Source: JBBQWZ01 sp038210135 (lineage in GTDB: Bacteria; Acidobacteriota; Terriglobia; Bryobacterales; Bryobacteraceae). Taken from it: a stretch of DNA of 64,000 nt. Each line of letters begins with the position of its first letter. The first letter of the stretch is position 1. The notes beneath the pieces were generated by a model that saw nothing but the letters and a program-made list of their open reading frames with translations, made no database searches and had not been told where the DNA came from. A program made the translations under genes and the position numbers. The DNA is taken from positions 5,031 through 69,030 of the forward strand of contig JBBQWZ010000039.1 in assembly GCA_038210135.1 (NCBI GenBank), given 5' to 3'. Below, piece after piece: positions 8,293 to 14,974 of this stretch.

Positions 8293-9039
8293 ATGCGCGT
8301 ACTGAGAACCACTGAAATCACAAAAGCGTATCGAGGCCGCAAGGTCGTCGATAACGTTTCGGTAGTGGTGAAGCAGGGCGAAGTGGTGGGCTTGCTGGGT
8401 CCGAATGGCGCGGGCAAGACGACTTCGTTTTACATGATTGTGGGGCTGATTCTGCCGGATTCCGGGCGGATTCTGCTGGACGATGACGACATCACGGATC
8501 TCGCGATGTATCAGCGCGCGCGGCGGGGGGTCAGTTATCTTCCGCAGGAAGCATCGGTATTCCGCAAGCTTTCGGTCGAGGATAATTTGATGGCGATTCT
8601 CGAAACGCTGTCGATGTCGAGGCGCGAGCGGCGGTCGCGGATGAACCAGTTGATCGGGCAAATGGGGCTGGAGCAGGTGCGGCATAGCAAGGGTTACATG
8701 CTGTCGGGCGGAGAGCGGCGGCGGGTTGAGATTGCGCGATCGCTGGTGATTGAGCCGAGTTTCCTGCTGCTCGACGAGCCTTTTTCAGGCATCGATCCGA
8801 TCCAGGTTCTGGAGCTGCAGAAGATTATCTTTGAGTTGCGGAATTCGGGGATTGGGATCCTGGTAACGGATCACAATGTGCGGGAGACGCTGGCGGTGAC
8901 GGATCGTGCGTACATCATCAATGCGGGGCGCATTTTCCGCGCGGGATCGCCGGAAGAGTTGGGCAACGATCCGGACGTGAAGCGCGTGTACCTGGGCGAG
9001 AATTTCAGCATGGAGCTGCAGAGCGGGCGCTGGCAGTAG
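8293..9039 (+). CDS. lptB: LPS export ABC transporter ATP-binding protein
   Basis: A 248-residue ABC ATPase with Walker A GPNGAGKTT, Q-loop in YLPQEASVFRKLSVEDNLM, signature LSGGERRRVEIARSL, Walker B LLLDEPFSGID and switch His in TDHNVRETL. The Gln-Glu-Ala-Ser-Val-Phe-Arg segment and the YLGENF C-terminus are characteristic of LptB rather than of amino-acid importers. It powers LPS extraction from the inner membrane with LptF/LptG, which are not in this window. It lies 4 bp after the LptC/LptA fusion gene, so the two are co-transcribed. Confidence 0.94.
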   Translation: MRVLRTTEITKAYRGRKVVDNVSVVVKQGEVVGLLGPNGAGKTTSFYMIVGLILPDSGRILLDDDDITDLAMYQRARRGVSYLPQEASVFRKLSVEDNLMAILETLSMSRRERRSRMNQLIGQMGLEQVRHSKGYMLSGGERRRVEIARSLVIEPSFLLLDEPFSGIDPIQVLELQKIIFELRNSGIGILVTDHNVRETLAVTDRAYIINAGRIFRAGSPEELGNDPDVKRVYLGENFSMELQSGRWQ

Positions 9040-9080
9040 CTTTCGTTTTGCGGGTGGAAGATTAGTTTTCCGCTCCTGAC

Positions 9081-9170
9081 GTGCTCCTTCGGAGCACTTA
9101 GTCGCGGCTCGGATTCGGATGCCGGTCGGGTTGTGCCGCAGGTCCTGTCGCTTACGCTTCGGGTTCAAGG
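9081..9170 (+). repeat. Composite dispersed repeat: R4-like hairpin core, degenerate R1, then R2
   Basis: GTGCTCC-TTC-GGAGCAC (9081-9097) is a perfect hairpin with the R4 loop. A degenerate R1 (cttagtcgcggctcgga) follows, then R2 at 9141-9170 (CCTGTCGC-TTAC-GCTTCGGG, gttcaagg). It fills the spacer after lptB. Confidence 0.7.
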
Positions 9171-9195
9171 CGGATCCTCGGATGGTCCAGCCGGG

Positions 9196-9201
9196 TAGAA
9201 T
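9196..9201 (+). promoter_or_regulatory. Candidate -10 box, leaderless, for the dehydratase-MarR pair
   Basis: TAGAAT ends exactly 6 nt before GTG 9208, putting the expected +1 on the start codon. No good -35 is visible. Confidence 0.45.
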
Positions 9202-9207
9202 AGCGCT

Positions 9208-10362
9208 GTGAAGATTACAGCGATCGAAACTTACATCGCAGGGAATCCCTGGAAAAACTGGCTTTTCGCGGTGGTTCGCACGGATGAAGGAATTCATGGC
9301 GTGGGCGAGGGGACCGTCAACGGGTTCGCAAAGACGGTGGAGGCGGCGATACACGAACTGACTCCGCTGGTGCTCGGCATGGATCCGTTTCAAGTAGAAG
9401 TGCTGACGCAGAAGATGGTCCGCGATGTGTATTCGGACGGCGGACACATCCATCAAGCGGCGCTGGCGGCGGTCGAGATCGCCTGCTGGGACATCATCGG
9501 CAAGGCGTGCAATCAGCCGATTTACAACCTGTGGGGCGGGCGTTGTCACGAGAAGTTGCGGGCCTATGCGAACGGCTGGTATCGCGGTCCGCGCACGCCG
9601 GAGAGCTTTCACGAGAAGGCGAAATACGTGGCGGGGCGGGGATACACGGCGCTGAAATTCGATCCATTCGGGGCGAACTGGCGGATGATGACGCGCTACG
9701 AATTCGATTTGAGCCTGGATATTATTCGCGCGGTGCGGGACGCGGTGGGGAGTTCGGTCGATTTACTGATCGAAGGACACAGCCGGTTTAATGTGGCGAC
9801 GGCGGTGGAATTCGCGACGGCGATGGCACCGCTGCGTCCGGCGTGGTTCGAGGAGCCGGTGGCGCACACCGAAATTGGCGCGATGGTGGAAGTGGCGCGG
9901 CGAAGTCCGGTGGCGATTGCGACGGGCGAGAGTTTTTACTGCAAACAGCAGTTCGCGGATCTGTTGAAGCACGATGTGGTCGGCATTTATCAACCGGAAC
10001 CGTTGAATTTGGGCGGCATTTTTGCGACGCGCAAGATTGCGGATATGGTGGATGCGCATTACGGCATGCTGGCTCCGCATAGCGCGCAAGGTCCGATTTG
10101 TTCGGCGGCTTGCGTGCAGCTGAACGCGTCGATTCCGAATTTCTACATCCACGAAATTTTTGATGAGTTCAATGAGCCGTGGGAAAAAGACCTGCTCACG
10201 AATCACGTCGAGGTGGTGGATGGATACATTGCGATTTCCGACAAGCCGGGGCTCGGCGTGGATCTGAATTTGGAAGAGATCGCGAAGCATCCCTACAGCC
10301 AGGAACATTTCCTGCCGTTGTTCAAGCCAGGTTGGGAGCGGCGGTCGCGAGGGAACCAGTGA
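9208..10362 (+). CDS. Enolase-superfamily sugar-acid dehydratase (galactonate dehydratase-like)
   Basis: A 384-residue mandelate racemase/muconate lactonizing family protein. It has the capping domain (MKITAIETYIAGNPWKNWLF) and the barrel with metal ligands in LIEGHSRF, WFEEPVAHTE and IATGESFY. The His of EGHSRF and the His of APHSAQGP sit where the D-galactonate dehydratase subgroup has its catalytic histidines, so acid-sugar dehydration is the likely chemistry; the exact substrate is unknown. Start is GTG 9208, six bases after a TAGAAT box. The MarR gene overlaps its stop by 4 bp. Confidence 0.85.
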   Translation: MKITAIETYIAGNPWKNWLFAVVRTDEGIHGVGEGTVNGFAKTVEAAIHELTPLVLGMDPFQVEVLTQKMVRDVYSDGGHIHQAALAAVEIACWDIIGKACNQPIYNLWGGRCHEKLRAYANGWYRGPRTPESFHEKAKYVAGRGYTALKFDPFGANWRMMTRYEFDLSLDIIRAVRDAVGSSVDLLIEGHSRFNVATAVEFATAMAPLRPAWFEEPVAHTEIGAMVEVARRSPVAIATGESFYCKQQFADLLKHDVVGIYQPEPLNLGGIFATRKIADMVDAHYGMLAPHSAQGPICSAACVQLNASIPNFYIHEIFDEFNEPWEKDLLTNHVEVVDGYIAISDKPGLGVDLNLEEIAKHPYSQEHFLPLFKPGWERRSRGNQ

Positions 10363-10796
10363 AGCCGAAAGCGATTCGGGCGTTGCAGCATGTGGCGGCG
10401 GAGAACGCGGCGTTATTCCACAAGCTGCGGGTACTGGCGAATTCGATTCATGGAGAGGGCGAGTTGGACCGGTCGCTGATCCAGGCGCTGGATCGGGAAG
10501 GTGAGCAGACGGTGCCGCAACTGGCGAAGTCGCGCGGAGTATCGCGGCAGCATGTACAGCTGGCAATCAACCGATTGGTGGAGGCGAAGTCGGTGGAGAA
10601 GTCGCAGAATCCGGCGCATCGGCGATCGAACCTGATGGTGTTGACGGGGGCGGGTAAGAAATTCGCGGAAGCTTTGCGGGAGAAAGAAGGCGCGGCGTTG
10701 GCGGAGATCGACCTCGGTATGCCGGCGAAGGAGCTCGAAAGCATCGCGAATTCGCTGCAGGGGATTCGCAAGAAGCTGGACCGCGGCAAGGGTTAG
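10359..10796 (+). CDS. MarR family transcriptional regulator
   Basis: A 145-residue winged-helix protein. The recognition helix region reads TVPQLAKSRGVSRQHVQLAINRLVEAKSVEK and the wing reads NPAHRRSNLMVLTGAGKKFAEAL, the usual MarR layout. The GTG start overlaps the dehydratase stop (GTGA), so it is co-translated with that gene and is probably its local regulator, perhaps sensing a sugar acid or an aromatic acid. Degenerate copies of repeats R1 and R2 start 2 bp after its stop codon. Confidence 0.85.
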   Translation: MKPKAIRALQHVAAENAALFHKLRVLANSIHGEGELDRSLIQALDREGEQTVPQLAKSRGVSRQHVQLAINRLVEAKSVEKSQNPAHRRSNLMVLTGAGKKFAEALREKEGAALAEIDLGMPAKELESIANSLQGIRKKLDRGKG

Positions 10797-10800
10797 CGGG

Positions 10801-10876
10801 CGCGGTCCGCTCATTTCGTTCGCGGTGCTGGAACGACTTGAGCTGGAGTCCCGACGATTACGCTTCGAGTTCAAGG
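10801..10876 (+). repeat. Composite repeat: degenerate R1 followed by degenerate R2
   Basis: cggtccgctcatttcgttcgcggtgctgg (R1-like) then gtcccgacgattacgcttcg...agttcaagg (R2-like), the same R1-R2 order as at 12932-12984 and 18005-18065. The stems are partly decayed. Confidence 0.6.
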
Positions 10877-10925
10877 GGCGAAGGCGTTGCGTGGTATAAA
10901 CGGGGAGGTTGAAGGAGAAATAAAC

Positions 10926-11471
10926 ATGAGTTGGATGGATACTCTGGGTGGTTTGGTAGGGCAATTTGGCGGCGGCCAAGGAAATCAGAATGCGGAGCAG
11001 GGGTTCGAGCAAATCGCTCACATGCTGCCTCCGGGAGCACTGGCGGACGGGCTGTCGGCGGCGTTCAAGTCGGACCAGACTCCACCGTTTTCGCAGATGG
11101 CGGGGGATTTGTTCGGTAACTCCGGCAATGGCCAGAAGGCGAGCGTGCTGAATGAACTGCTGGCGACAGCGGGTCCGATGCTGTTGGCGAAATTGGCGGC
11201 TGGCGGAGGGCTTTCGAGTTTGTCGTCCGTGCTGGGCGGGGCGCTCGGTGGAGGGCAGACCGCGGCTCCGCAGGTGACGGAAGCGCAGGCAGCGCAGGTG
11301 TCCCCGGAAGATGTGCAGGAACTGGCGAAGCACACGGAGAAGCATGATCCGTCTATCGTGGACAAGCTGAGCGAGATTTACTCGGCGCATCCGACGTTGA
11401 TCAAAACGTTGGGCGGCGCGGCTCTGGCGATCGCGCTGACGAAGATCCACGACGCGCAGACGGGGCGGTAG
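10926..11471 (+). CDS. Small protein of unknown function, Gly/Ala/Gln-rich
   Basis: A 181-residue protein, MSWMDTLGGLVGQFGGGQ..., that I do not recognise firmly. It has glycine-rich segments (LGGLVGQFGGGQGNQ; GGLSSLSSVLGGALGGG), an alternating hydrophobic central helix (NELLATAGPMLLAKLAAGG), and an acidic stretch with LAKHTEKHDPSIVDKLSEIY. The plan recalls YidB/DUF937-like small proteins, but I would not assign it. It has no signal peptide. A strong Shine-Dalgarno (GAAGGAGA) precedes ATG 10926, and a TATAAA box lies at 10895-10900, so unlike several neighbours this gene has a normal leader. Confidence 0.75.
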   Translation: MSWMDTLGGLVGQFGGGQGNQNAEQGFEQIAHMLPPGALADGLSAAFKSDQTPPFSQMAGDLFGNSGNGQKASVLNELLATAGPMLLAKLAAGGGLSSLSSVLGGALGGGQTAAPQVTEAQAAQVSPEDVQELAKHTEKHDPSIVDKLSEIYSAHPTLIKTLGGAALAIALTKIHDAQTGR

Positions 11472-11520
11472 GCTGGCTGTCGGAGTATAGGCCGAGGTTT
11501 ATGGTGCTTGGTTGATGGAG

Positions 11521-11600
11521 CACAGGCCGGAGGCCTATGCCACTTGTTCGATTCACAGGCCGGAGGCCTATGCCACGGCCTATGCCACGGCCTATGCCAC
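11521..11600. repeat. Repeat R5 cluster (two full copies and two partial 12-bp units)
   Basis: Full copies cacaggccggaggcctatgccac lie at 11521-11543 and 11554-11576, each with AGGCC-GGA-GGCCT. Two tandem partial units ggcctatgccac follow at 11577-11588 and 11589-11600. The last unit supplies the thiolase stop codon (CTA 11592-11594) and its last codons. Confidence 0.85.
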
Positions 11601-12764
11601 TGCGATGCGTTCGATTAGGGTGGCGTTGGCCATGCCGCCGCCTTCGCACATGGTTTGGAGACCGTAGCGGCCGCCGGTGCGGATGAGTTCGTGGACCAGC
11701 GTGGTCATTAGACGGGCACCGCTGGCTCCGAGCGGGTGGCCTAGCGCTACGGCTCCGCCGTTGACGTTCAGCTTGGCGTGGTCGGCTTTCAAATCGTGCA
11801 GCCACGCCATGGGGACGGTCGCGAAGGCTTCGTTGACTTCTGATAAATCAATTTGATCGATGGTGAGCTTGGCGCGCGCTAGCAGCTTGTGGGTGGCGGG
11901 CATCGGGGCGGTCAGCATGATGACGGGGTCGGCTCCGGCGAGTGCGAATTCGACGATGCGCGCCAGGGGCTGGTATCCCATTTTCTCGGCGACGGCGCGT
12001 TCCATCACGAGAATCGCGGAGGCTCCGTCGCTGATTTGCGAGGCATTTCCGGCGCTGACGACTCCGTTTTCCTTGAAGGGCGTTTTGAGAGTAGCGAGTT
12101 TTTCGATGGTGGTGTCGGCGCGAATGCCTTCGTCTTTATCCATCACGCGCGGACCGTTTTCGTCATGGATTGGCACCGGAATGATCTGCGAAGTGAAGCG
12201 GCCTTCGGCGGTGGCCTTGGCGGCGCGGCGGTGGCTTTCCATGCTGAAGGCGTCGATGTCGGCGCGCGAGAAGCCCCAGCGTTCGGCGATCATTTCGGCT
12301 CCGACGCCTTGATTGAAGGGGATGTGGTGATAGCGTTCCTCCATCTTCGGGCCGAAGGGCTTGCCGGGTCCGTTGGCGGAATTGGAGCCCATAGGAACGC
12401 GAGTCATGCCTTCGACGCCGCAGGCGACGGCGATGTCGTAGGCGCCGGAGAGCACGCCTTGGGCGGCGAAGTGCAGGGCCTGCTGGCTGGATCCGCACTG
12501 GCGATCGACGGTGGTGGCGGGAACCGATTCCGGCCAGCCGGCGGCGAGGACCGCGTTGCGGGTGACGTTGACGCCTTGTTCGCCGACCTGCATGACGCAG
12601 CCACCGATGACGTCGTCGATGAGCGCGGGATCGAGCTTGGTTTTCGCGATGAGGCCGTTCAGGGCGTGGGCGAGCAAGTCGACGGGGTGCCAATCTTTCA
12701 GAGCGCCGTTGCGGCGGCCGACGGGCGTGCGGAGGGCTTCAACAATGACTGCTTCACGTGGCAT
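11592..12764 (-). CDS. Acetyl-CoA acetyltransferase (thiolase)
   Basis: A 390-residue thiolase that condenses or cleaves acyl-CoAs in fatty acid or polyketide-type metabolism. The nucleophile is Cys90 in TVDRQCGSSQQA. The second active-site cluster is His343 in GHPLGASGAR and Cys373 in CEGGGMANATLIER, with NEAF in LSEVNEAFATVP. Length and motifs are complete. Start ATG 12764 is preceded by TAGCCT at 7-nt spacing, consistent with a leaderless start. The gene stands alone, and its 3' end is built from repeat R5. Confidence 0.93.
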   Translation of the reverse strand: MPREAVIVEALRTPVGRRNGALKDWHPVDLLAHALNGLIAKTKLDPALIDDVIGGCVMQVGEQGVNVTRNAVLAAGWPESVPATTVDRQCGSSQQALHFAAQGVLSGAYDIAVACGVEGMTRVPMGSNSANGPGKPFGPKMEERYHHIPFNQGVGAEMIAERWGFSRADIDAFSMESHRRAAKATAEGRFTSQIIPVPIHDENGPRVMDKDEGIRADTTIEKLATLKTPFKENGVVSAGNASQISDGASAILVMERAVAEKMGYQPLARIVEFALAGADPVIMLTAPMPATHKLLARAKLTIDQIDLSEVNEAFATVPMAWLHDLKADHAKLNVNGGAVALGHPLGASGARLMTTLVHELIRTGGRYGLQTMCEGGGMANATLIERIAVA

Positions 12765-12839
12765 ACGGAGAAGGCTAGCAAAGTCGCGGGCGGAATTTGT
12801 TCATCGCGTTGCTGTGGCGTTGGCGGGGTCGGCGGGAAG

Positions 12840-12887
12840 CACTTACTGCGCGTGACTGTCGTCACGCTTCGTGCGCGCCTCGATGCC
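12840..12887 (+). repeat. Dispersed repeat R4 (TTC-loop type), copy 2
   Basis: cacttactgcgcgtgactgtcgtcacgcttcgtgcgcgcctcgatgcc in outline; the stem is GCGTGAC/GTCACGC around a TGTC loop. Flanks are identical to the other R4 copies. Confidence 0.85.
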
Positions 12888-12957
12888 CGCGGTTCGATTG
12901 TTTAGATGGAGCTGACCAGTGTGTGTGATGCGGTCCTTTTGGTTCGGTGGATGGTGG

Positions 12958-12984
12958 GTCCCGTCGCTTACGCTCCGGGTTCAA
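12958..12984 (+). repeat. Dispersed repeat R2 (TTAC-loop hairpin), copy
   Basis: CCCGTCGC-TTAC-GCTCCGGG followed by ttcaa, identical to the copy at 18039-18065. Confidence 0.85.
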
Positions 12985-13075
12985 GTGGGGGTGAGTGGTT
13001 AGGAGGATTTGACGCGCGCGCTTCTGGGGCGACTTCTCCGAGGCTTTATACTTTGTTGCTTGATGGAGAAACGCG

Positions 13076-13828
13076 ATGGGTCGTGAGGGAAAGCAGCCGG
13101 ATCGGGACGGGGCGCTGCCTCTTCGCGTAGTGCTGGTGTCGCCGCGGAATCCTTTAAACATTGGCGCGGCAGCGCGGGCGATCAGCAATTTCGGAATCGG
13201 CGAATTGCGACTGGTGAATGCGTACGACGTGGCGTTTCACGAGGCGCGGTCCGCGGTGAACGCGGGTTGGGTGCTGGAACAAGCGCGCGAGTTTTCGACG
13301 GTTGCCGAGGCGGTGGCGGATTGTTCGCTGGTGGTGGGAACGACGGCGCTGGGTCCGCGGGAGTTGGCGCATCCGATGCGGCGGCTCGAAACGGGGGGCC
13401 GTGTTTTGCGTAAGCATCTCGCGGGCGCTCCGGCGGCGTTGCTGTTTGGTTCCGAGAAATTCGGCTTAGGGAATGACGACCTGGCGCATTGTCATTGGCT
13501 GATGCGGATTCCGACGAGAGACGAACACGGCTCGATGAATCTGGGCCAAGCCGTCGCGGTGTGCCTGTACGAACTGGTGCGCAGCCAGGCGGCGGTGAAG
13601 GCGACGCCGGGAGTCCGGGAACGGGCATTGGGGGAAGAAGAAGAACGATTGAGTGAGCGGTTGTTTGAAGCGCTTCTGGAATCCGGCTACGTGCCGGAGC
13701 GGACGCGGGCGTCGGCGCTGCGCAAGACGCGGCACTTGATCCGGCGGATGGACCTGCGTTCCAAAGACGCGGAGGTGCTGCACGGGATGCTGCGGCAAAT
13801 CGTTTGGAAGCTTTCGCAGTCCAAATGA
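13076..13828 (+). CDS. SPOUT (TrmH/TrmJ family) RNA 2'-O-methyltransferase
   Basis: A 250-residue protein with the trefoil-knot SPOUT fold: VVLVSPRNPLNIGAAARAI (motif 1 with the catalytic Arg/Asn), LLFGSEKFGLGNDDLA (motif 2, SAM-binding) and PTRDEHGSMNLGQAVAVCLY (motif 3). The family methylates a ribose 2'-OH; the arrangement and C-terminal helical tail fit TrmJ, which modifies tRNA position 32. GGAG upstream supports ATG 13076. It opens a tight plus-strand unit of five genes reaching 17961. Confidence 0.88.
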   Translation: MGREGKQPDRDGALPLRVVLVSPRNPLNIGAAARAISNFGIGELRLVNAYDVAFHEARSAVNAGWVLEQAREFSTVAEAVADCSLVVGTTALGPRELAHPMRRLETGGRVLRKHLAGAPAALLFGSEKFGLGNDDLAHCHWLMRIPTRDEHGSMNLGQAVAVCLYELVRSQAAVKATPGVRERALGEEEERLSERLFEALLESGYVPERTRASALRKTRHLIRRMDLRSKDAEVLHGMLRQIVWKLSQSK

Positions 13829-13843
13829 TATGCTTGTCGTTTC

Positions 13844-14059
13844 ATGACGAAAGTGCAGCTCCATTATCCGCTGGTGCGTCCGCTTGACGACTCGGATTTC
13901 GACGCCGTGGCGCGTGCGACCAGCTATTACGGGATAGTGCGGGTGAAGGTGGCCGCGACGCTGGACGCGGTGGAAGTGGATTACGACGCGTCGCGACTTT
14001 CAGAGAAAGACGTGGAAGCCTCGCTGCAGCGCGCAGGCATTCCGGTCGCGCGGCAGTAA
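13844..14059 (+). CDS. Small heavy-metal-associated (HMA)-like protein
   Basis: A 71-residue protein, MTKVQLHYPLVRPLDD..., with the beta-alpha-beta-beta-alpha-beta layout of HMA domains: a ferredoxin-like VRVKVAATLDAVEVDYDASRLSEKDVEASLQRAG. It lacks the Cys-x-x-Cys metal-binding pair normally found in the first loop, so it probably does not bind copper or zinc in the standard way. It lies 15 bp after trmJ and 20 bp before galU. Confidence 0.7.
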   Translation: MTKVQLHYPLVRPLDDSDFDAVARATSYYGIVRVKVAATLDAVEVDYDASRLSEKDVEASLQRAGIPVARQ

Positions 14060-14079
14060 GCGGGCGGCTCCCCTTTACA

Positions 14080-14973
14080 ATGAAAGAGATGATTCCGAAA
14101 GTCCGCAAAGCCGTGTTTCCGGCGGCGGGATTGGGCACTCGATTTCTGCCCGCCACGAAGGCGATGCCGAAGGAAATGCTTCCTCTCGTTGATAAACCTT
14201 TGATCCAATACGGCGTCGAAGAAGCGATCCATTCGGGCATCCAGAATATTTACATCGTGACCGGCCGGGGGAAGTCGGCGATCGAGGATCACTTCGATGT
14301 GAGCTTCGAGCTGGAGCATTTGCTCGAGTCGCGCAACAAGAAAGAGCTGCTCGCGCAAGTCCGCAGTGTGTCGGATCTGATCAACGTGGCGTATGTCCGG
14401 CAGAAGGAAGCGCTGGGTTTGGGGCACGCGGTGTTACGGGCGAAGGAACTGGTCGGACACGAACCGTTCGCGGTGATTCTTTCAGACGACGTGATCGACG
14501 GCGACGTGCCGTGCCTGCGGCAATTGCTGGACGTTTACGAATTTTACGGCGCTTCGGTGGTCGCGCTGATGGAAGTTCCGAAGGACATGATTTCGAATTA
14601 CGGCGTGGTGGATGCGGAGCCGGTTTCGCACAATGGGACGCGCGATCGGTTGTATCGGATTCGCAATCTAGTCGAAAAGCCGAAGGCGGAAGATGCGCCG
14701 TCGAATTTGGCGATCATCGGACGGTACGTCTTGACGCCGGAGATTTTCGCGTCGATCGAGGCGACTCCGCCAGGACGGGGCGGCGAGATTCAGTTGACGG
14801 ATGGATTGAAGCATCTATTGCGGAACCGGCCGATTTACGGATTCCGGTTTGAAGGCTCGCGTTACGACGCGGGCGACAAGCAAGGCTTTCTGCAGGCGAC
14901 GGTCGAGTTCGCGCTGAAGCGCCACGATCTGGGCGAACAGTTCCGGCAGTATCTAAAAACATTAACCCTCTAA
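14080..14973 (+). CDS. galU: UTP--glucose-1-phosphate uridylyltransferase
   Basis: A 297-residue nucleotidyltransferase that makes UDP-glucose for envelope polysaccharides. Visible are the nucleotide-binding loop AAGLGTRFLPATKAMPKEML, QKEALGLGHAVL, the metal-binding ILSDDVI and the LVEKP/EIQLTDGL segments, all typical of GalU. Start is given as ATG 14080 (MKEMIPKVRKAV); ATG 14089 (MIPKVRKAV) is an alternative because TACAAT sits exactly 7 nt before it. The next gene begins 1 bp after the stop. Confidence 0.94.
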   Translation: MKEMIPKVRKAVFPAAGLGTRFLPATKAMPKEMLPLVDKPLIQYGVEEAIHSGIQNIYIVTGRGKSAIEDHFDVSFELEHLLESRNKKELLAQVRSVSDLINVAYVRQKEALGLGHAVLRAKELVGHEPFAVILSDDVIDGDVPCLRQLLDVYEFYGASVVALMEVPKDMISNYGVVDAEPVSHNGTRDRLYRIRNLVEKPKAEDAPSNLAIIGRYVLTPEIFASIEATPPGRGGEIQLTDGLKHLLRNRPIYGFRFEGSRYDAGDKQGFLQATVEFALKRHDLGEQFRQYLKTLTL

Positions 14974-14974
14974 A

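Larger units (their letters stand above)
12765..13075. other. Spacer between thiolase and trmJ holding three repeat copies
   Basis: Contains R4 at 12840-12887, a degenerate R1 around 12932-12950 and R2 at 12958-12984. TATACT at 13047-13052 is a possible -10 for trmJ, with a 24-nt spacer to ATG containing GGAG. No gene seen. Confidence 0.65.
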
